DNA of 64,000 bases from Armigeres subalbatus (taxonomy: Eukaryota > Arthropoda > Insecta > Diptera > Culicidae), in assembly GCF_024139115.2 (NCBI RefSeq), contig NC_085140.1, positions 160,420,452 through 160,484,451 of the forward strand, read 5' to 3'. The notes below the pieces were generated by a model, which was not told the DNA's origin, ran no database searches, and worked only from the letters and a program-made list of their open reading frames with translations. The translations under genes were made by a program, and so were the position numbers. Every line of letters starts with the position of its first letter. Within the stretch, counting starts at the first letter, position 1. Positions 33,565 through 44,619 of the stretch are shown one piece after another.

Positions 33565-34459
33565 ATGGATCCAGAGTTAGATGGAAGCGACTGCGGAATG
33601 TGTGCTCGGAAGAATTCGGTGGACAATATGGTACAGTGCGATACCTGTCAGGTATGGTATCACCTGAATTGCGCTGATGTTTCCCCAGGTGTAGTAAATC
33701 GACCCTGGCACTGCGCGAAATGTAACCGTTCACCGACTGAGCTGACACAAACTGCGGAACCGAAAAAAAAGGGCGGCAAGAAAACGACCGCGAAAGTACA
33801 GACAGAAAAGGCTTCCACGAGCCGTTTGAAGCCGACAATTTCTGAAGCTGTGTCCACTAAAATCGCGCTTCTGGAGAAAAAATCGAAAGCCAAAATCGTA
33901 AAGGAGACAAACTAGTGCCTAACGATGCTGAAAAATGTCTTTCGCAAAGAGGTGCTTCACTGGCAGACTACGATATACCGAAGAAAGTTTCCGATACGCG
34001 TAAACGTGCAAGTTCTCTTGGTGGATCTGCGAATTTGAGTTCATCCGGCTCTCAAGCTCTAGCGCAGTTGGCGCTGCAGCGATTAGAGGAGAAGCAGAAG
34101 ATGGAGCTGCAGAAGTTAGAGAACGAGCAAAGGGAACTGGAGGAAGAAAAGGAACGCCTGCGAAAAGAACGGGCGCTAGAACAGCAGCAAAATGCGATCA
34201 AAAGAAAAAACTTGAGATGGGGCAGAAATTTCTCGAAGAGAAACATCTCTTAGAGGAGCAAATCGCAGAAGAAGACGCCCTTTCGCAACATAGCTTCTTC
34301 TGTGGAAGATCCAAAGCGCAGGAATGGTTGGCGAAGCATCGGACGTCTGGAAGATTATCTGTATCGGTGGAAGAATCCAGCGAAGAAGAAGAGGAAGTAG
34401 AAGGTGCCGAGCTAGTTGGTGCTGCAGTTTCTAAAACTAGAGCAGCTATCGAGGAATGA
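33565..34459 (+). pseudogene. BEL/Pao gag N-terminal part with PHD finger, frameshifted
   Basis: I place the start at the ATG at 33,565, 19 bases after the LTR; the upstream in-frame ATG at 33,508 lies inside the LTR. Residues about 8-55 form a PHD-type zinc finger (CGMCARKNS, CDTCQVWYHLNC, WHCAKC). A Lys-rich stretch, a Glu/Lys/Arg-rich coiled coil (about 34,070-34,250) and an acidic patch follow. The frame ends in TAG at 33,913, resumes in a second frame to 34,253 and in a third from 34,217 to TGA at 34,457. PHD fingers at the gag start are known in mosquito BEL elements; they may help target chromatin, which is inference here. Confidence 0.8.
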
Positions 34460-34462
34460 AAG

Positions 34463-36130
34463 GTGATCGACATTACTGCATTGCCTCGGTCCAGGGCGGG
34501 ACGCATCTTAGGTGAGGAAGAAACACCAATACTACAACCTACATCGAATCAAATCGCTGCAAGACAACTGTGGCCGAAGAAGTTACCTATGTTTTCCGGT
34601 GACCCTGAAGAGTGGCCCATCTTCTATAGTAGCTATTTGGATTCGACTGCAGCGTGCGGATTTTCTCCGGTGGAAAACGTAATTCGTCTGCGAGAGTGCC
34701 TACGTGGCCAAGCGCGTGACGCGGTAGCAACGAAACTTATGTTCCCAAACGCGGTGTTGTCAATTATGGAAACCCTTCGGCGGTTGTACGGGCGGCCGGA
34801 ATTACTTGTGAAAAATCTACTGGCGAAAGTTCGACGTTTAGAAGCACCGAAATCGGAACGACTTGACAGTTTGATGAGTTTTGGTATAGCGGTTCAACAA
34901 TTGTGCGACCACCTCGAGGCCGCAAATCTGCGAAGTCACCTATCGAATCCCACTCTATTGGAGGAACTTGTGGAGAAGCTACCGGCATCGATTAAATTAG
35001 AATGGGTTCGGTATAAACGAGAGTTCGACGAACCATCGTTAAAAGAGTTTGGCGAGTTTATGGACCGGCTCGTGGTTGATGCGAGCGAGGTGACAACATT
35101 CGTGGCACCGAAAAAAGAGAACACTCACACTGATAGAACAAAACACAACCTAAAGGCGCACATACTATCGCACAACGAGACCCCAAGTGTGACAGGAAAA
35201 CATCTTCCGCGAGAGCCATGCCCAATATGTTTGAAGCTAGATCATCGTGTGCGCAACTGCGACAAGTTCAAGCAGATGAACGTTATGGATCGTCTTAGAG
35301 CAGTAGAACGGTTCAAGCTTTGTGAGGTGTGCCTGTTTCCCCACGGTAATAAGGTGTGTCGTTCAAGGTACTACTGTAATGCCGAAGGTTGCCGTGTCCG
35401 CCACCATCCATTGCTACATCGTGAGATCATTGTTCGAGCGGACTGTCAGGCTCATCGGGTCGCGATGAAACCTGTGTTGTTCAGGGTAGTACCTGTCACT
35501 CTGCATCATGGTGCTCGAAGCATAGACACGTTTGCTTTCCTTGACGAAGGATCATCTCGCACCTTGATCGAAGCTAGTTTAGCACAACGCTTAGGAATCA
35601 ACGGAGTACCGGAGCCATTGGAGTTGACGTGGACATCAAATGTAGTCCGTAAGGAGCTTTCATCGAGGCGAGTTGACTTAACAATTTCTGCGAGAGGAGG
35701 AAAAGAACGATACAAACTTGCATCTGCTCACACTGTCAGCGCACTTAACCTGCCGAAGCAGAGTTTGCAAATGAGCGTTATAGGCAAGCATTTCAAACAC
35801 CTTGAGAATATTCCAACGATGTCGTTCCAAGAGGCGGAATCAAAAGTGCTCATCGGCCTACAGAACTTGGAGTTATTTGCACCACTTGAAAGTCGTGTTG
35901 GTCAATCAGGCGAACCTATAGCAGTAAGAAGCGTTCTTGGATGGACAATTTACGGACCTTGCGGAGAGAACCAAGACTCGTACCAGTTTCTGGGTCTGCA
36001 CGGCTGTAAGTCTGAAGTCGATCGAGAGCTAAACGAGATGATCCGAAAATATTTCGTAATGGAAGAAGTAGGAATGAATTCGGTACAACTACCAGAACCA
36101 GCTGAGATAGTTCGAGCGAAAGAATATTAG
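34463..36130 (+). pseudogene. BEL/Pao gag core and protease region
   Basis: One open frame of about 555 codons. The DUF1759-type capsid region starts near residue 40 (LPMFSGDPEEWPIFYSSY) and runs to about 210. Two Cys/His clusters follow near 250-310 (CPICLKLDHRVRNC, CEVCLFPHGNKVC), and a DUF1758-type aspartic protease region near 345-500 contains AFLDEGSSRTLIEASLA, where the catalytic Asp is expected. The wording GWTIYGP precedes the reverse transcriptase. A TGA at 34,457 separates it from the upstream gag and a TAG at 36,128 ends it before the polymerase, so the polyprotein is broken though this segment is open. Confidence 0.88.
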
Positions 36131-36210
36131 AGCGAACAACAGTTCGCGAGAATGGTCGATTTGTCACTGGGCTGCTGTGGAAAAGCGACAGGATACAGTT
36201 CCCCAACAGC

Positions 36211-38409
36211 TTGCCGATGGCAATTAAGAGGATGAAAGGCCTAGAATCTAAACTGGCGAAAGATCCCGAACTACGAACTAATGTTCATCGGCAAATTCGT
36301 GAGTACGTTGAAAACGATTACACACATAGGGCAACAAATGAAGAATTGGCGCTGGTGGATCCTAGTCGCGTCTGGTACCTGCCGCTTAATGTAGTAGCTC
36401 ATCCAAAGAAGCCGGAAAAGAAGCGACTCGTATGGGATGCGGCTGCGCAAGTAGAAGGGGTTTCGTTGAACTCTCAACTTCTGAAAGGTCCAGATCTGCT
36501 GGCCCAGCTACCGGGTGTTATAAGCAGATTCCGTGAAAGACGTATTGCTTTTGGGGGGGACATCGAAAAAATGTTCCATCAAATCCGGATCAAAAGAGAG
36601 GACACACATTCACAGCGATTTTTGTTCCGTTTTGATGTCAGTCAGGAACCAGAAATATATATTATGGACGTCGCAACGTTTGGCGCTACTTGTTCGCCAT
36701 GCATAGCGCAGTACGTTATGCATCGTAATGCGGATGAAAATGCGAAGGAGTTTCCGGTGGCGGCAGCAGCGATCAAAAAGAAAACCTACATGGACGACTA
36801 CTTTGATAGTGCTGACACGCCAGAAGAAGCAACGGAACGGGCAATGCAAGTGAAGCTAATCCACTCGAAGGCTGGCTTCAATATGCGAAATTGGGTCAGC
36901 AACAGCGACGTGGTCCTGCGCAATCTCGGTAAGATTTGCGAACAGCGATTGTTATGTTTCGATGGCAGCAAGGAAGAGAAGCAGCAACGAGTTATTGGAA
37001 TCGCTTGGATGCCAGAGAAGGATGTCTTCGTGTTTTCTACGAATTGGTCGAGTCATCTGGCTCCGTATATTTACGACGGATTACGACCAACAAAGCGAAT
37101 CGCTCTACGCATAATTATGAGCCTATTTGATCCAGTTGGAATGCTAGCTCCGTTTTTGATTCATGGCCGTATTATGATTCAAGATTTGTGGCGCATTGGC
37201 CTGGATTGGGATGTTAAAGTGGAGGATAAGGAGTTCGAAAAGTGGCTGCGCTGGATTAGCCTACTTCCGAACATCAGCGAGCTTCAGATTCCCCGCTGCT
37301 ATTTTGGCGACGCTCATCCTAAATCATACCGTTCGTTAGAGCTACACATCTTTACCGACGCTGGTGAGTTGGGCTATGGTTGTTCGGCATACTTTCGAGT
37401 TGAGACCGACAAAGGTGTACGGTGTTCATTGGTTATGGCGAAAAGCAAGGTAGCTCCGTTGAAGTACCAATCGATCCCACGTATGGAGCTACAGGCCGCC
37501 TTGCTGGGAGCAAGAATGATGCACACCGTTTGTGACAACCACACGCTACCAATCAAAGAAAAATTCATTCATACTGACGCAGAAGTAGTTCTGGCCTGGA
37601 TACGTTCTCACCATAGGAACTACAAACCATTTGTTGCGTATCGTGTTGGTGAGATTTTGTCGCTGACACAGCCCGAGATTTGGCGGTACGTTCCGTCGAA
37701 GGCGAACATTGCGGACTGCCAAACAAAATGGGGCAAAGAAACAGTACTACAATCTGGTGGACAATGGTTCAAAGGACCATCGTTTCTATATCTCCCTCGA
37801 GAATTCTGGCCAAAGCAAAAGAAGATAGCGGATACATCAGAAGAACTGAGAACATGTATCCTGCTACACCACGTCGCAGTCCCGAAAAGTTTGATGGATT
37901 TCACACGAATCTCTAAATGGAAGGTGCTTTTACGAACCGTGGCATTGGTGAGGCGTTTCATTTCTAACTGTCGTCGGCGGGTGCTGGGTCAATCTATAGA
38001 AACCATTAAAGCAAGCAAAGTCCATTTAAAGCTTCTTCGTCGTACAGTGCCAGCGGAAATTGTTCATCTTCGCCAGCATGAGTATCAGGGAGCTGAACAG
38101 TACCTGTGGCGCGTGGCGCAAAGTGATTACTATCCGGACGAAACAAGAATCCTTTTGCATAATCGCGAAGAACAGCAAGACAACAAACGATTGAATGTCG
38201 AGAAAACCAGCCCCCTATATAAGTTTTCCACGATTATTGATGAGTTTGGCGTCGTAAGGATGGAAGATCGGACTACGAATGCGAGTTATGCAACCTTTTA
38301 CGCTTGGTTTCCGGTGATATTACCAAAAGATCACCCAATAACAAAGTTGCTACTGGAAGATTACCATAACAGATATGGACACACCAATCTCGAAACAGTT
38401 GTCAAATAG
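36211..38409 (+). pseudogene. BEL/Pao reverse transcriptase and RNase H
   Basis: A 732-codon open segment, in a different frame from the protease part, and listed from its first ATG although homologous codons begin earlier near 36,135. Fingers motif KKRLVWDAAA lies at about residue 70, FGGDIEKMFHQI at about 115, and the catalytic YMDDYFDS at about 192-199, so the polymerase site is intact. RNase H follows: FTDAGELGYG near 390, with PRMELQAALLGAR and HTDAEVVLAW. The integrase zinc-binding region starts near the end (DYHNRYGH) and is cut by a stop at 38,407. Confidence 0.93.
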
Positions 38410-38467
38410 TACTTTAGCGATTCCATATTTCCAATTTAAGATCGTCAGTGGATAATGTGATGAAAAA

Positions 38468-38947
38468 ATGCCAGCGTTGCAGACGAAGTGCCAAACTCAA
38501 AATCTAAGAATTGCGCCGCTACCGGAAGAACGATTAACTCCATTTGTACAACCATTCAGTTACGTAGGGGTTAACTACCTAAGGCCGGTAGAAATTGCTG
38601 TTGGACGACACCGCGAGAAAAGATACGTGGTAGTCTTTACTTGTTTGGTCATCCGTGCCGTCCATTTGGCATTAGCTCACAGTCTTTCTACCAACTCGTG
38701 TCTCATGGCCGTTAGAAGATTCGTCTGCAAGCGAGGGTATCCAGTAGAGATGTTTTACGGCAATGGAACTAATTTTGTTGGGGCAAGCAATGAGTTAGCT
38801 GAGCTGATTAAAACCCTAAATAATGAGTGTGTCGAAACGTTCACCGATACACGTAACAAGTGGACTTTAATCCGCCATCCGCGCCAAACATGGGTGGTGT
38901 ATGGGAACGGATGGTACGGAGTGTCAAGGAGGCTATACGAGGGTTAG
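38468..38947 (+). pseudogene. BEL/Pao integrase core, catalytic residues altered
   Basis: Integrase of the retroviral fold, which joins element DNA to the genome. The core is recognisable (FSYVGVNYLRPVEIAVGR, FTCLVIRAVHLALAHSLS, NGTNFVGASNEL), but the position of the first catalytic Asp reads Asn (GVNYLRP) and that of the second reads Gly (FYGNGTNF). The frame is lost after 38,870 and stops at 38,945. Upstream, stops at 38,407 and about 38,440-38,460 separate it from the RNase H part. This gene cannot make an active integrase. Confidence 0.85.
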
Positions 38948-39026
38948 ATGACGGGCGTAAGTTGAACGACGGAATTTTACTAACGGTTCCAAAAGTGACG
39001 GGAGGCTTTCTCGTCCGCTGACCTAC

Positions 39027-39480
39027 ATGTCTCAAACATCGGCGAATGATGAAGCGCTCACGCCGAACTACTTTATCTTGGGGAACTCATCCGGGAACCA
39101 TGATCTCTTGAGAACTCCGGTGAACTTGGCAGAAACGTTGAAGACCAGCTATAAGAGATCACAATTTCTTTCGGATGCAGTATGGTCTCGATGGATAAAA
39201 GAATACTTCCCAACCCTGAACAGGCGGTCCAAGTGGTTTGAAGAGTCTAAGCAAGTGAAAGTTGGAGATTTGGTCTACGTAGCTGACGGTAATCGGAGAA
39301 CGTGGATCCGTGCGAAGGTTGTCGAAGTAATTGTTGGAAGCGATGGTAGAGTGCGGCAAGCTGTGGTACGTACAGCGAGTGGTAGAGATCTCAAGCGACC
39401 GGTTGTCAAACTAGCTGTTATGGAAGTGGCAGATCGTGAATCCTGCGAGCAACCCGGAGGATATACCCAGGACCCACGGG
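39027..39480 (+). pseudogene. BEL/Pao integrase C-terminal (DUF5641-type) region
   Basis: The frame contains LTPNYFILGNSSG, WIKEYFPTLNRRSKWFE, VKVGDLVYVADGNRRTW and VRQAVVRTASGRDLKRP, the usual C-terminal block of BEL/Pao pol. The natural stop is unclear because the frame runs on into the 3' LTR to 39,533. A purine-rich tract (CGGGGCGGGGGA, about 39,477-39,488) directly precedes the LTR and would prime plus-strand synthesis. Confidence 0.85.
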
Positions 39481-39488
39481 GCGGGGGA
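39477..39488 (+). other. Polypurine tract of the BEL/Pao element
   Basis: CGGGGCGGGGGA immediately upstream of the 3' LTR start TGTTCTGG. Position and composition fit a polypurine primer site. Confidence 0.7.
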
Positions 39489-40005
39489 TGTTCTGGCACC
39501 ACTGCAGCACTCCGGGCAGATGACAGATGCTGAATATAATTCTGGTCCGGGGAGAGGGTTTGATGAATATAGTAAAACAAACAAACTGTATCGATAAGAG
39601 GTAGAGAGCATAATCAACGTGGTCGCTAGAATAATCTTATTGAATCCTTTATTGAATATATGAAGTGAATTTGTTTAAATCTAAAAAGGTAGGAAGCCAT
39701 TAATTATCTAAATACTATAACCGTACTACGGAAAAACTATGCGAAATAGCTACGATATAGGATTAACGTGATATATTTATCAGATTTATAACCTGAAAAT
39801 GCGTTACCTATAGATACAAAAACTGGTCATCTGGCTCTGGATCGTAGTTCAAGTTCGAGTGTGGAATAATCAAGCAGGAAATTATTGTGGGTCAATTCCA
39901 ACATTTAGGAGTATGAAAATAACTAAATAATAAATAATTTCAGCTTTGAGCAATTCTACCATAAAAGGTGTCTACTGCAAGGAATCTCTCGAATACATCC
40001 GAACA
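39489..40005 (+). repeat. 3' LTR of the BEL/Pao element
   Basis: 517 bp from TGTTCTGGCACC to CATCCGAACA, followed by the target duplication CTTAC. Confidence 0.94.
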
Positions 40006-40010
40006 CTTAC

Positions 40011-40365
40011 TTTTAGCTTTATAAAAGTGAGAAGCACGAAGTGAGCAGTGAGTCGTCTTACTCATCTCGCGCTTCTCACTTTTTTTACAGTGAGAAATGA
40101 GAAATGAGAAGTGGGTAGTGTGACGTCTCGCTTCTCTTTCTTCATTTTTCTCTTCGCACTGTAGAAAGTGAGAAGCGTGAAGTGAATAGTGAGACGTCTC
40201 ACTACTCACTTCATGTTCTTAATTTTTTACGGCGAGAAGTGAGTAGTGCGAAGTGGGTAGTGAGACGTCTCACTACTCACTTCATGCTTCTCACTTTTTA
40301 CAGTGAGAAGTGAGAAATGAGGAATGAGACTTGAATCTTCTCACTCCTAATTTCTCACTTTTCAA
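40011..40365. repeat. GTGAGAAG/CTTCTCAC palindromic satellite, right part
   Basis: The continuation of 32,846-33,027: about seven alternating GTGAGAAG and CTTCTCAC blocks with GAGACGTCTC centres, spaced roughly 50-60 bases apart. The 89-codon minus ORF at 39,940-40,209 lies within this repeat and the LTR end. Confidence 0.85.
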
Positions 40366-40605
40366 ATGCCCTATTCGGTCAAATGACCCTTTCGGCCAAA
40401 CGACCCTTTCGGCCAAACGAACTTTTAGACCAAATGACCCTTTCGGCCTAATGACTCTTTCGGACTAATGACCTTCTCGGCTTAATGACCCTTTCGACCA
40501 AATGACTTTCGGCCAGATGGATTTCGTCCTAATGGTTTGTTCGGGCTAGTGGCATTCGGCCAAATGGCTTTCGGCCGAATGGGTTTCGGTCAAACGACCG
40601 TTCCC
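40366..40605. repeat. 17-bp degenerate array, reverse arm
   Basis: CCAAATGACCCTTTCGG-type units in the orientation opposite to those at 30,890-31,090. It starts after TTTCAAATGCCCTATTCGGTC, which mirrors the GAATAGGTTATTTGAAAA border at 31,075, so this is the right arm of the same foldback locus before the two LTR insertions. Confidence 0.85.
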
Positions 40606-40639
40606 CAAGACGCAATTTGTGATTCTTGATTTGAATTTT

Positions 40640-41882
40640 GAAATATTTCGTTTACAATCAGCTTGTTCATTGAATGGAGAATAAATGCGTGTCCGCAAAT
40701 TTAATTTCATGAATTCAAATTTAGGGTTACAGGGTTCCGCCATGTTCTGAAAGTTACGTCTCATAATATCAATGTCGTCGGTGAAACCGAATATCTGAAC
40801 GGACTTCGCGAAAATCGTACGACTTATGTCAATCTCTGCCAAAACGATGTTGGATAGTAGGCACGAAACACCTTGATATTACAATCGGCGGGTTTCAAAC
40901 CAACCACAATTTATCCGGGAATCCGTGTTCGTGTATTACCTGCCTTAGCTGATCTCGATATATTGTATTATATGCGGAAATCGAATAATAGATGTGAGGG
41001 CACGTTGAACTCGCGGCAGTTTTGCAATATTTGGCGTACGGCGAATACCTGGTCCGTGGTAGAGCATTCGCCCATGAATCCCGCCATACGAACTCCCTTA
41101 CAAGTGGTGTAAGTCGACGGCATAAAATTTCGGAGAGTACCTTGTAGGTGACGTTCAGCAATGTGATTGAATCCAGCTTATTTCCCTTCTTGTAGATGGG
41201 ACACACGACACTTACCGTCCACTCCTGTGGCAGAACATCCTCTTTCAAAATCTTGGAAATTTCCCAGTGCAGCGCCGTAGCCAATGCCTCTCCACCGTAT
41301 TGAAACAGCTCTCCTAGTACTTAGTCAACTTCAGGGGTTTTGTTGTTTTCAGTCGGCCAATTTCCTCCTGGATTTTCTGGATATCCGGAGCTGGAAAACG
41401 TAGGTCCTCCTGCCACATCGCCAGTCAGGTGCTGTTCGTAGTGCTATCGCCACCTTTGGATCACCTCACGCTCGTCCGTCCATACACATGTCAGGCTTTG
41501 GCATGTGAACGTTACGTGGACGATTCAACTTATCATAGAATTGTGTTGTTAGCGTGGTACAATTGCTCCGTCTCTTCGCGGTCTCGATCTTCCTGCTGGC
41601 GCTTTTTCCTTTCGAAAATCAAGTTTGGTTAGTTCCGCGCCCGTTTGTAACGTGCCGCGTTCGCGCTCGTGTCGCTCTTCCGTCGGGATACCACTTCCAG
41701 CTGCTGCGCGTAGTCTTGGCCTAGTCTACCATCTTGTACCCGCCTAATGTTTAGCCGCGGCGTTCTACTTCGACGCGTGTTGTAACCACGCGAGAACTTT
41801 AGGTGCAGGCATACTGCAACCAGGTGGTGGTCGGATTCAATATTCGCACTGCGGTAAGTGTAGACGTTCATGGTTTTCCGTC
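40640..41882 (-). pseudogene. RTE retrotransposon: reverse transcriptase and end of endonuclease
   Basis: Minus-strand RTE-clade coding pieces. The end of the endonuclease (YTYRSANIESDHHLVAV, with the catalytic SDHH-type motif) is near 41,860-41,800. The reverse transcriptase fingers and palm are at 41,284-40,895 (VLPQEWTVSVVCPIYKKGNK, LLNVTYKVLSEIL), and the FGFTDDIDIM catalytic motif is near 40,790, with Thr where Ala is usual. Several frameshifts, deletions and stops are present, so it is dead. It was once contiguous with 54,930-55,440 and is now separated from it by the 13-kb unit at 41,888-54,924. Confidence 0.85.
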
Positions 41883-41887
41883 CCTTG

Positions 41888-42525
41888 CACAGTGTTTTCT
41901 AACCCAGGAATTCGTGATCGAAAATGTTTTGGTCATGAAAAGTTGATTTTAGAGTCTCAGTGACTTCGGAGAAAAGTTTCAGTATGTTAAGCTCCATATT
42001 TTGGAAAAAATTTTTTTTGACTAATCCCCCTAAAAGTGAGATGGAAATTCTCTTTCCTCTAATTATGAAGATACATCATTGGTGTCTTCGAAAAAGTTGT
42101 AGAAAAAGTTTCAAGGAAAAATTTTGCTATATAAACTTTAGTTCTATCCGCTTCAGAAGTCGAGATATGAGTCGTTATTTATGAACGACCCCCAAAAATC
42201 AGGTTTTTAACGATACTTTCGCCAATATATTTTTTAGATTTTTCAAATGTTCTACAAAGATCTCCGTCGCGATAAAAAACATGAACCTTTCGAAGACAGT
42301 TTCTTCTTATTTTCAATATTGATGAAGTTATTGACGATTTTTTGTTCAAAAATGAGCATTTTGACATTAATTGCATACGTGTAGGGGCAAAATGGGGCAA
42401 AATTTTAATTAGGAGATTGAAAGTATAACTCATGCACTAACGGTTGCATTGCAACATATATGTGACTTAGCTTTCCGTAAGTACCGTATGGATATGTTTT
42501 CTTCTTCTTCTTGTTATATATAAAA
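41888..42525 (+). repeat. Left long terminal inverted repeat
   Basis: 638 bp, about 93% alike by eye to the complement of 54,285-54,924. It ends inward at TTGTTATATATAAAA. The 74-codon plus ORF and 84-codon minus ORF here have counterparts in the right arm (86-codon ORF at 54,376-54,636), which reflects the repeat rather than a conserved gene. Confidence 0.93.
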
Positions 42526-42696
42526 ATGAATTGGTCTGTATTCCACATAACTAAGAAACGGCTGGGTTCAAATTTCTTCATCACAATTTCCTATGGGCTT
42601 CCATAATATTTTCTTATGTAAAAGTCTCGACTAAACTGAAAAAACATGAAAAATTCACATTAGAATTTGTATGGGTATTTTATATAGGCAGATCAC

Positions 42697-44456
42697 AACA
42701 CGCATTCTCACCTACTGTGCAAGACAACGTCTGCCGGGTAATCTAGTTCATGATAATAACACTTACGCCAGACCTATGTCTTGTTTTAATGTTTAAATTT
42801 TCAAAATGATTATCGAATCGACGGATATTTTACAGAGAAATACCAATAGGGTAAATCACTACTTGGGCCTATGGACCCCATTCCCGGCTCACTGCACAGA
42901 AAGCTAATGATTTATACTGTTTAGTAGCCGTAGGTTTATGATTGATCATTTTAAAAAAGTCTCCTATTTATCTCGCACAATACTCAATATTTTTCAACCA
43001 TTTATTTCACTCCTAATCGATTCAATTATAGAAAATAAAAATGTAGATTTCAAACTTTTGCTCTTCGTTGCAACACCACTGAGCCGGAGTGATTCTTTCC
43101 ACTTTTACAAAACGGTATCATCAAATAAACACCTACCTGAAAATCGTCACAGTGCTCGATACAACCATTGTTTCAGGCTGTTTATCACCACACAATAATG
43201 CTAAACTCACGCACTTCAAACTTTTGTAATTGTTCGTATCACTAGATTTTATATAAAAATATTGGAATACATTTAAAAATGTATCCTCAAACCGAACAAA
43301 AAATCACCTCGGCCCAAGAACTTCTAGCTGTACAGTGCTGCCAAACGGCCATAAGTCTTATTTTAGTATGAAGATAATCCTTCATCGTTAATAGGAAAAC
43401 TGTCTAATACGTTGACGCTATCATGTTATTTATAATTCTCTCGATTTCAAAAGGTGGAAAAGATATTGTTTTTAAGTGTTTGGAAGAAATTTGGATAAGT
43501 AAATATATCTTCTCAACCAAATAAAAATGATTATGAATAATACCATCTGGCATCTTGTTGCGTGGAACGTGCATATTTTTGTTTACGTCGCATTTTCTAC
43601 CGTCCTGAGAGAGAGAATGAGAGTAAGATGTTGAGAGATTGAGTAAAATATTGCGTATGCCGAGGAGATTTGGGGTATGCCGGATAAGCAATCGCCTATG
43701 ACTGAAATGAGTGCTGCACCATGTTAATTTAAATCAAATAAAAGCTTTTTCAAGCGGTGTTTAGCAAGAATAACTATTTTTGAAGCAGAGGTGAACCCCA
43801 TCGCAATATTACACGGCCCACAAAATTCAGAAAAGTTGTCCCTAGTCATAAATATCAATTAAATAATGCAGTCGTGCGCATGTTAGGCCGGGAATGGGGT
43901 GAGAAACCCTATATCGAGATATTGGTATTTCCAGAGAATTCTAAATGAAAAGAAATAAACTAAAATTTTTGGAACACTTTTCTGTTAACCTGTTTTGCAA
44001 TATTGTGATGTTTTAGACGTAGCAAACCGGCTTTTTATTATTCCGGGATATTTCGAAAAGTAAATAGGTAAAACAAGTACCTTCGAATTGCTTTCATAAA
44101 ATTATATTTAAACTTATGATGTTTGAGGCGTCGCTAACCATAGTTTCCATTCAAAAAAGATTACTGATTTACCCGATACTGCATTTCTTCTCATCAGCAT
44201 TCCTGGCTGTATGGTGATTTCTAAAATAATACAATTTGCCCAAATACACTGGGGTCGCTTTTTACGTGACTTTTTGATGATTTTTTTTTAAATACTCGTT
44301 GTTTCTTCCCGCGGAATTTGAAATTCATGTCAGTTCTGTAAAACATCCATCCATAATCATTTAGAAAATTTTGTATTTGGCTAAATCATAGGTCTGGCGT
44401 AAGTGTAAAAACTAAAGATGACCCTGCAGACGTTGTCCTGCACAGTAGGCGAGAAT
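42697..44456. repeat. Inverted-repeat pair with ATTCTC(A/G)CCTACTGTGCA ends
   Basis: About 84 bp at 42,697-42,780 (CACCTACTGTGCAAGACAAC, ACTTACGCCAGACCTATG) is the inverted partner of 44,385-44,456. The pair encloses about 1.6 kb that includes the MITE at 42,849-43,909. It is probably another nested foldback element. There are no target duplications I can be sure of. Confidence 0.65.
42849..43909. mobile_element. TA-flanked MITE with GGGTAAA/CCCCATTCCCGGC ends
   Basis: The left end GGGTAAATCAC and the complement of the right end GGGTTTCTCACC share the terminal GGGT, and CCCCATTCCCGGC follows within about 40 bases on both sides. TA flanks both ends (42,847-42,848 and 43,910-43,911). It resembles the 9,282-9,825 element in its terminal bases. 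The 86- and 95-codon ORFs inside are not recognisable. Confidence 0.65.
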
Positions 44457-44557
44457 GAGATCTACCTTTTTGCCTTTCTCGTATACTAAGTATACGGTAA
44501 AGGCTATATGATCGCTGTGTTATATACCAATCGACTCAGTTCGACGAATTGAGGTGA

Positions 44558-44561
<4 letters not shown>

Positions 44562-44617
<56 letters not shown>
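44562..44617. repeat. TG microsatellite
   Basis: About 28 TG units with one interruption (TATG). Confidence 0.95.

Positions 44618-44618
<1 letters not shown>

Positions 44619-44619
<1 letters not shown>

Larger units (their letters stand above)
33028..40005 (+). mobile_element. BEL/Pao LTR retrotransposon, full length but inactivated
   Basis: The element is 6,978 bp, bounded by LTRs of 518 and 517 bp with TG...CA ends, and flanked by the exact 5-bp target duplication CTTAC (33,023-33,027 and 40,006-40,010). Between them lie a PHD-finger gag start, a DUF1759-type gag/protease region, reverse transcriptase with RNase H, integrase and the DUF5641-type tail, the classical BEL/Pao order. The coding strand is broken by frame changes or stops near 33,913, 34,215, 34,457, 36,128, 38,407 and 38,945. 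It inserted in the GTGAGAAG satellite. Confidence 0.96.
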
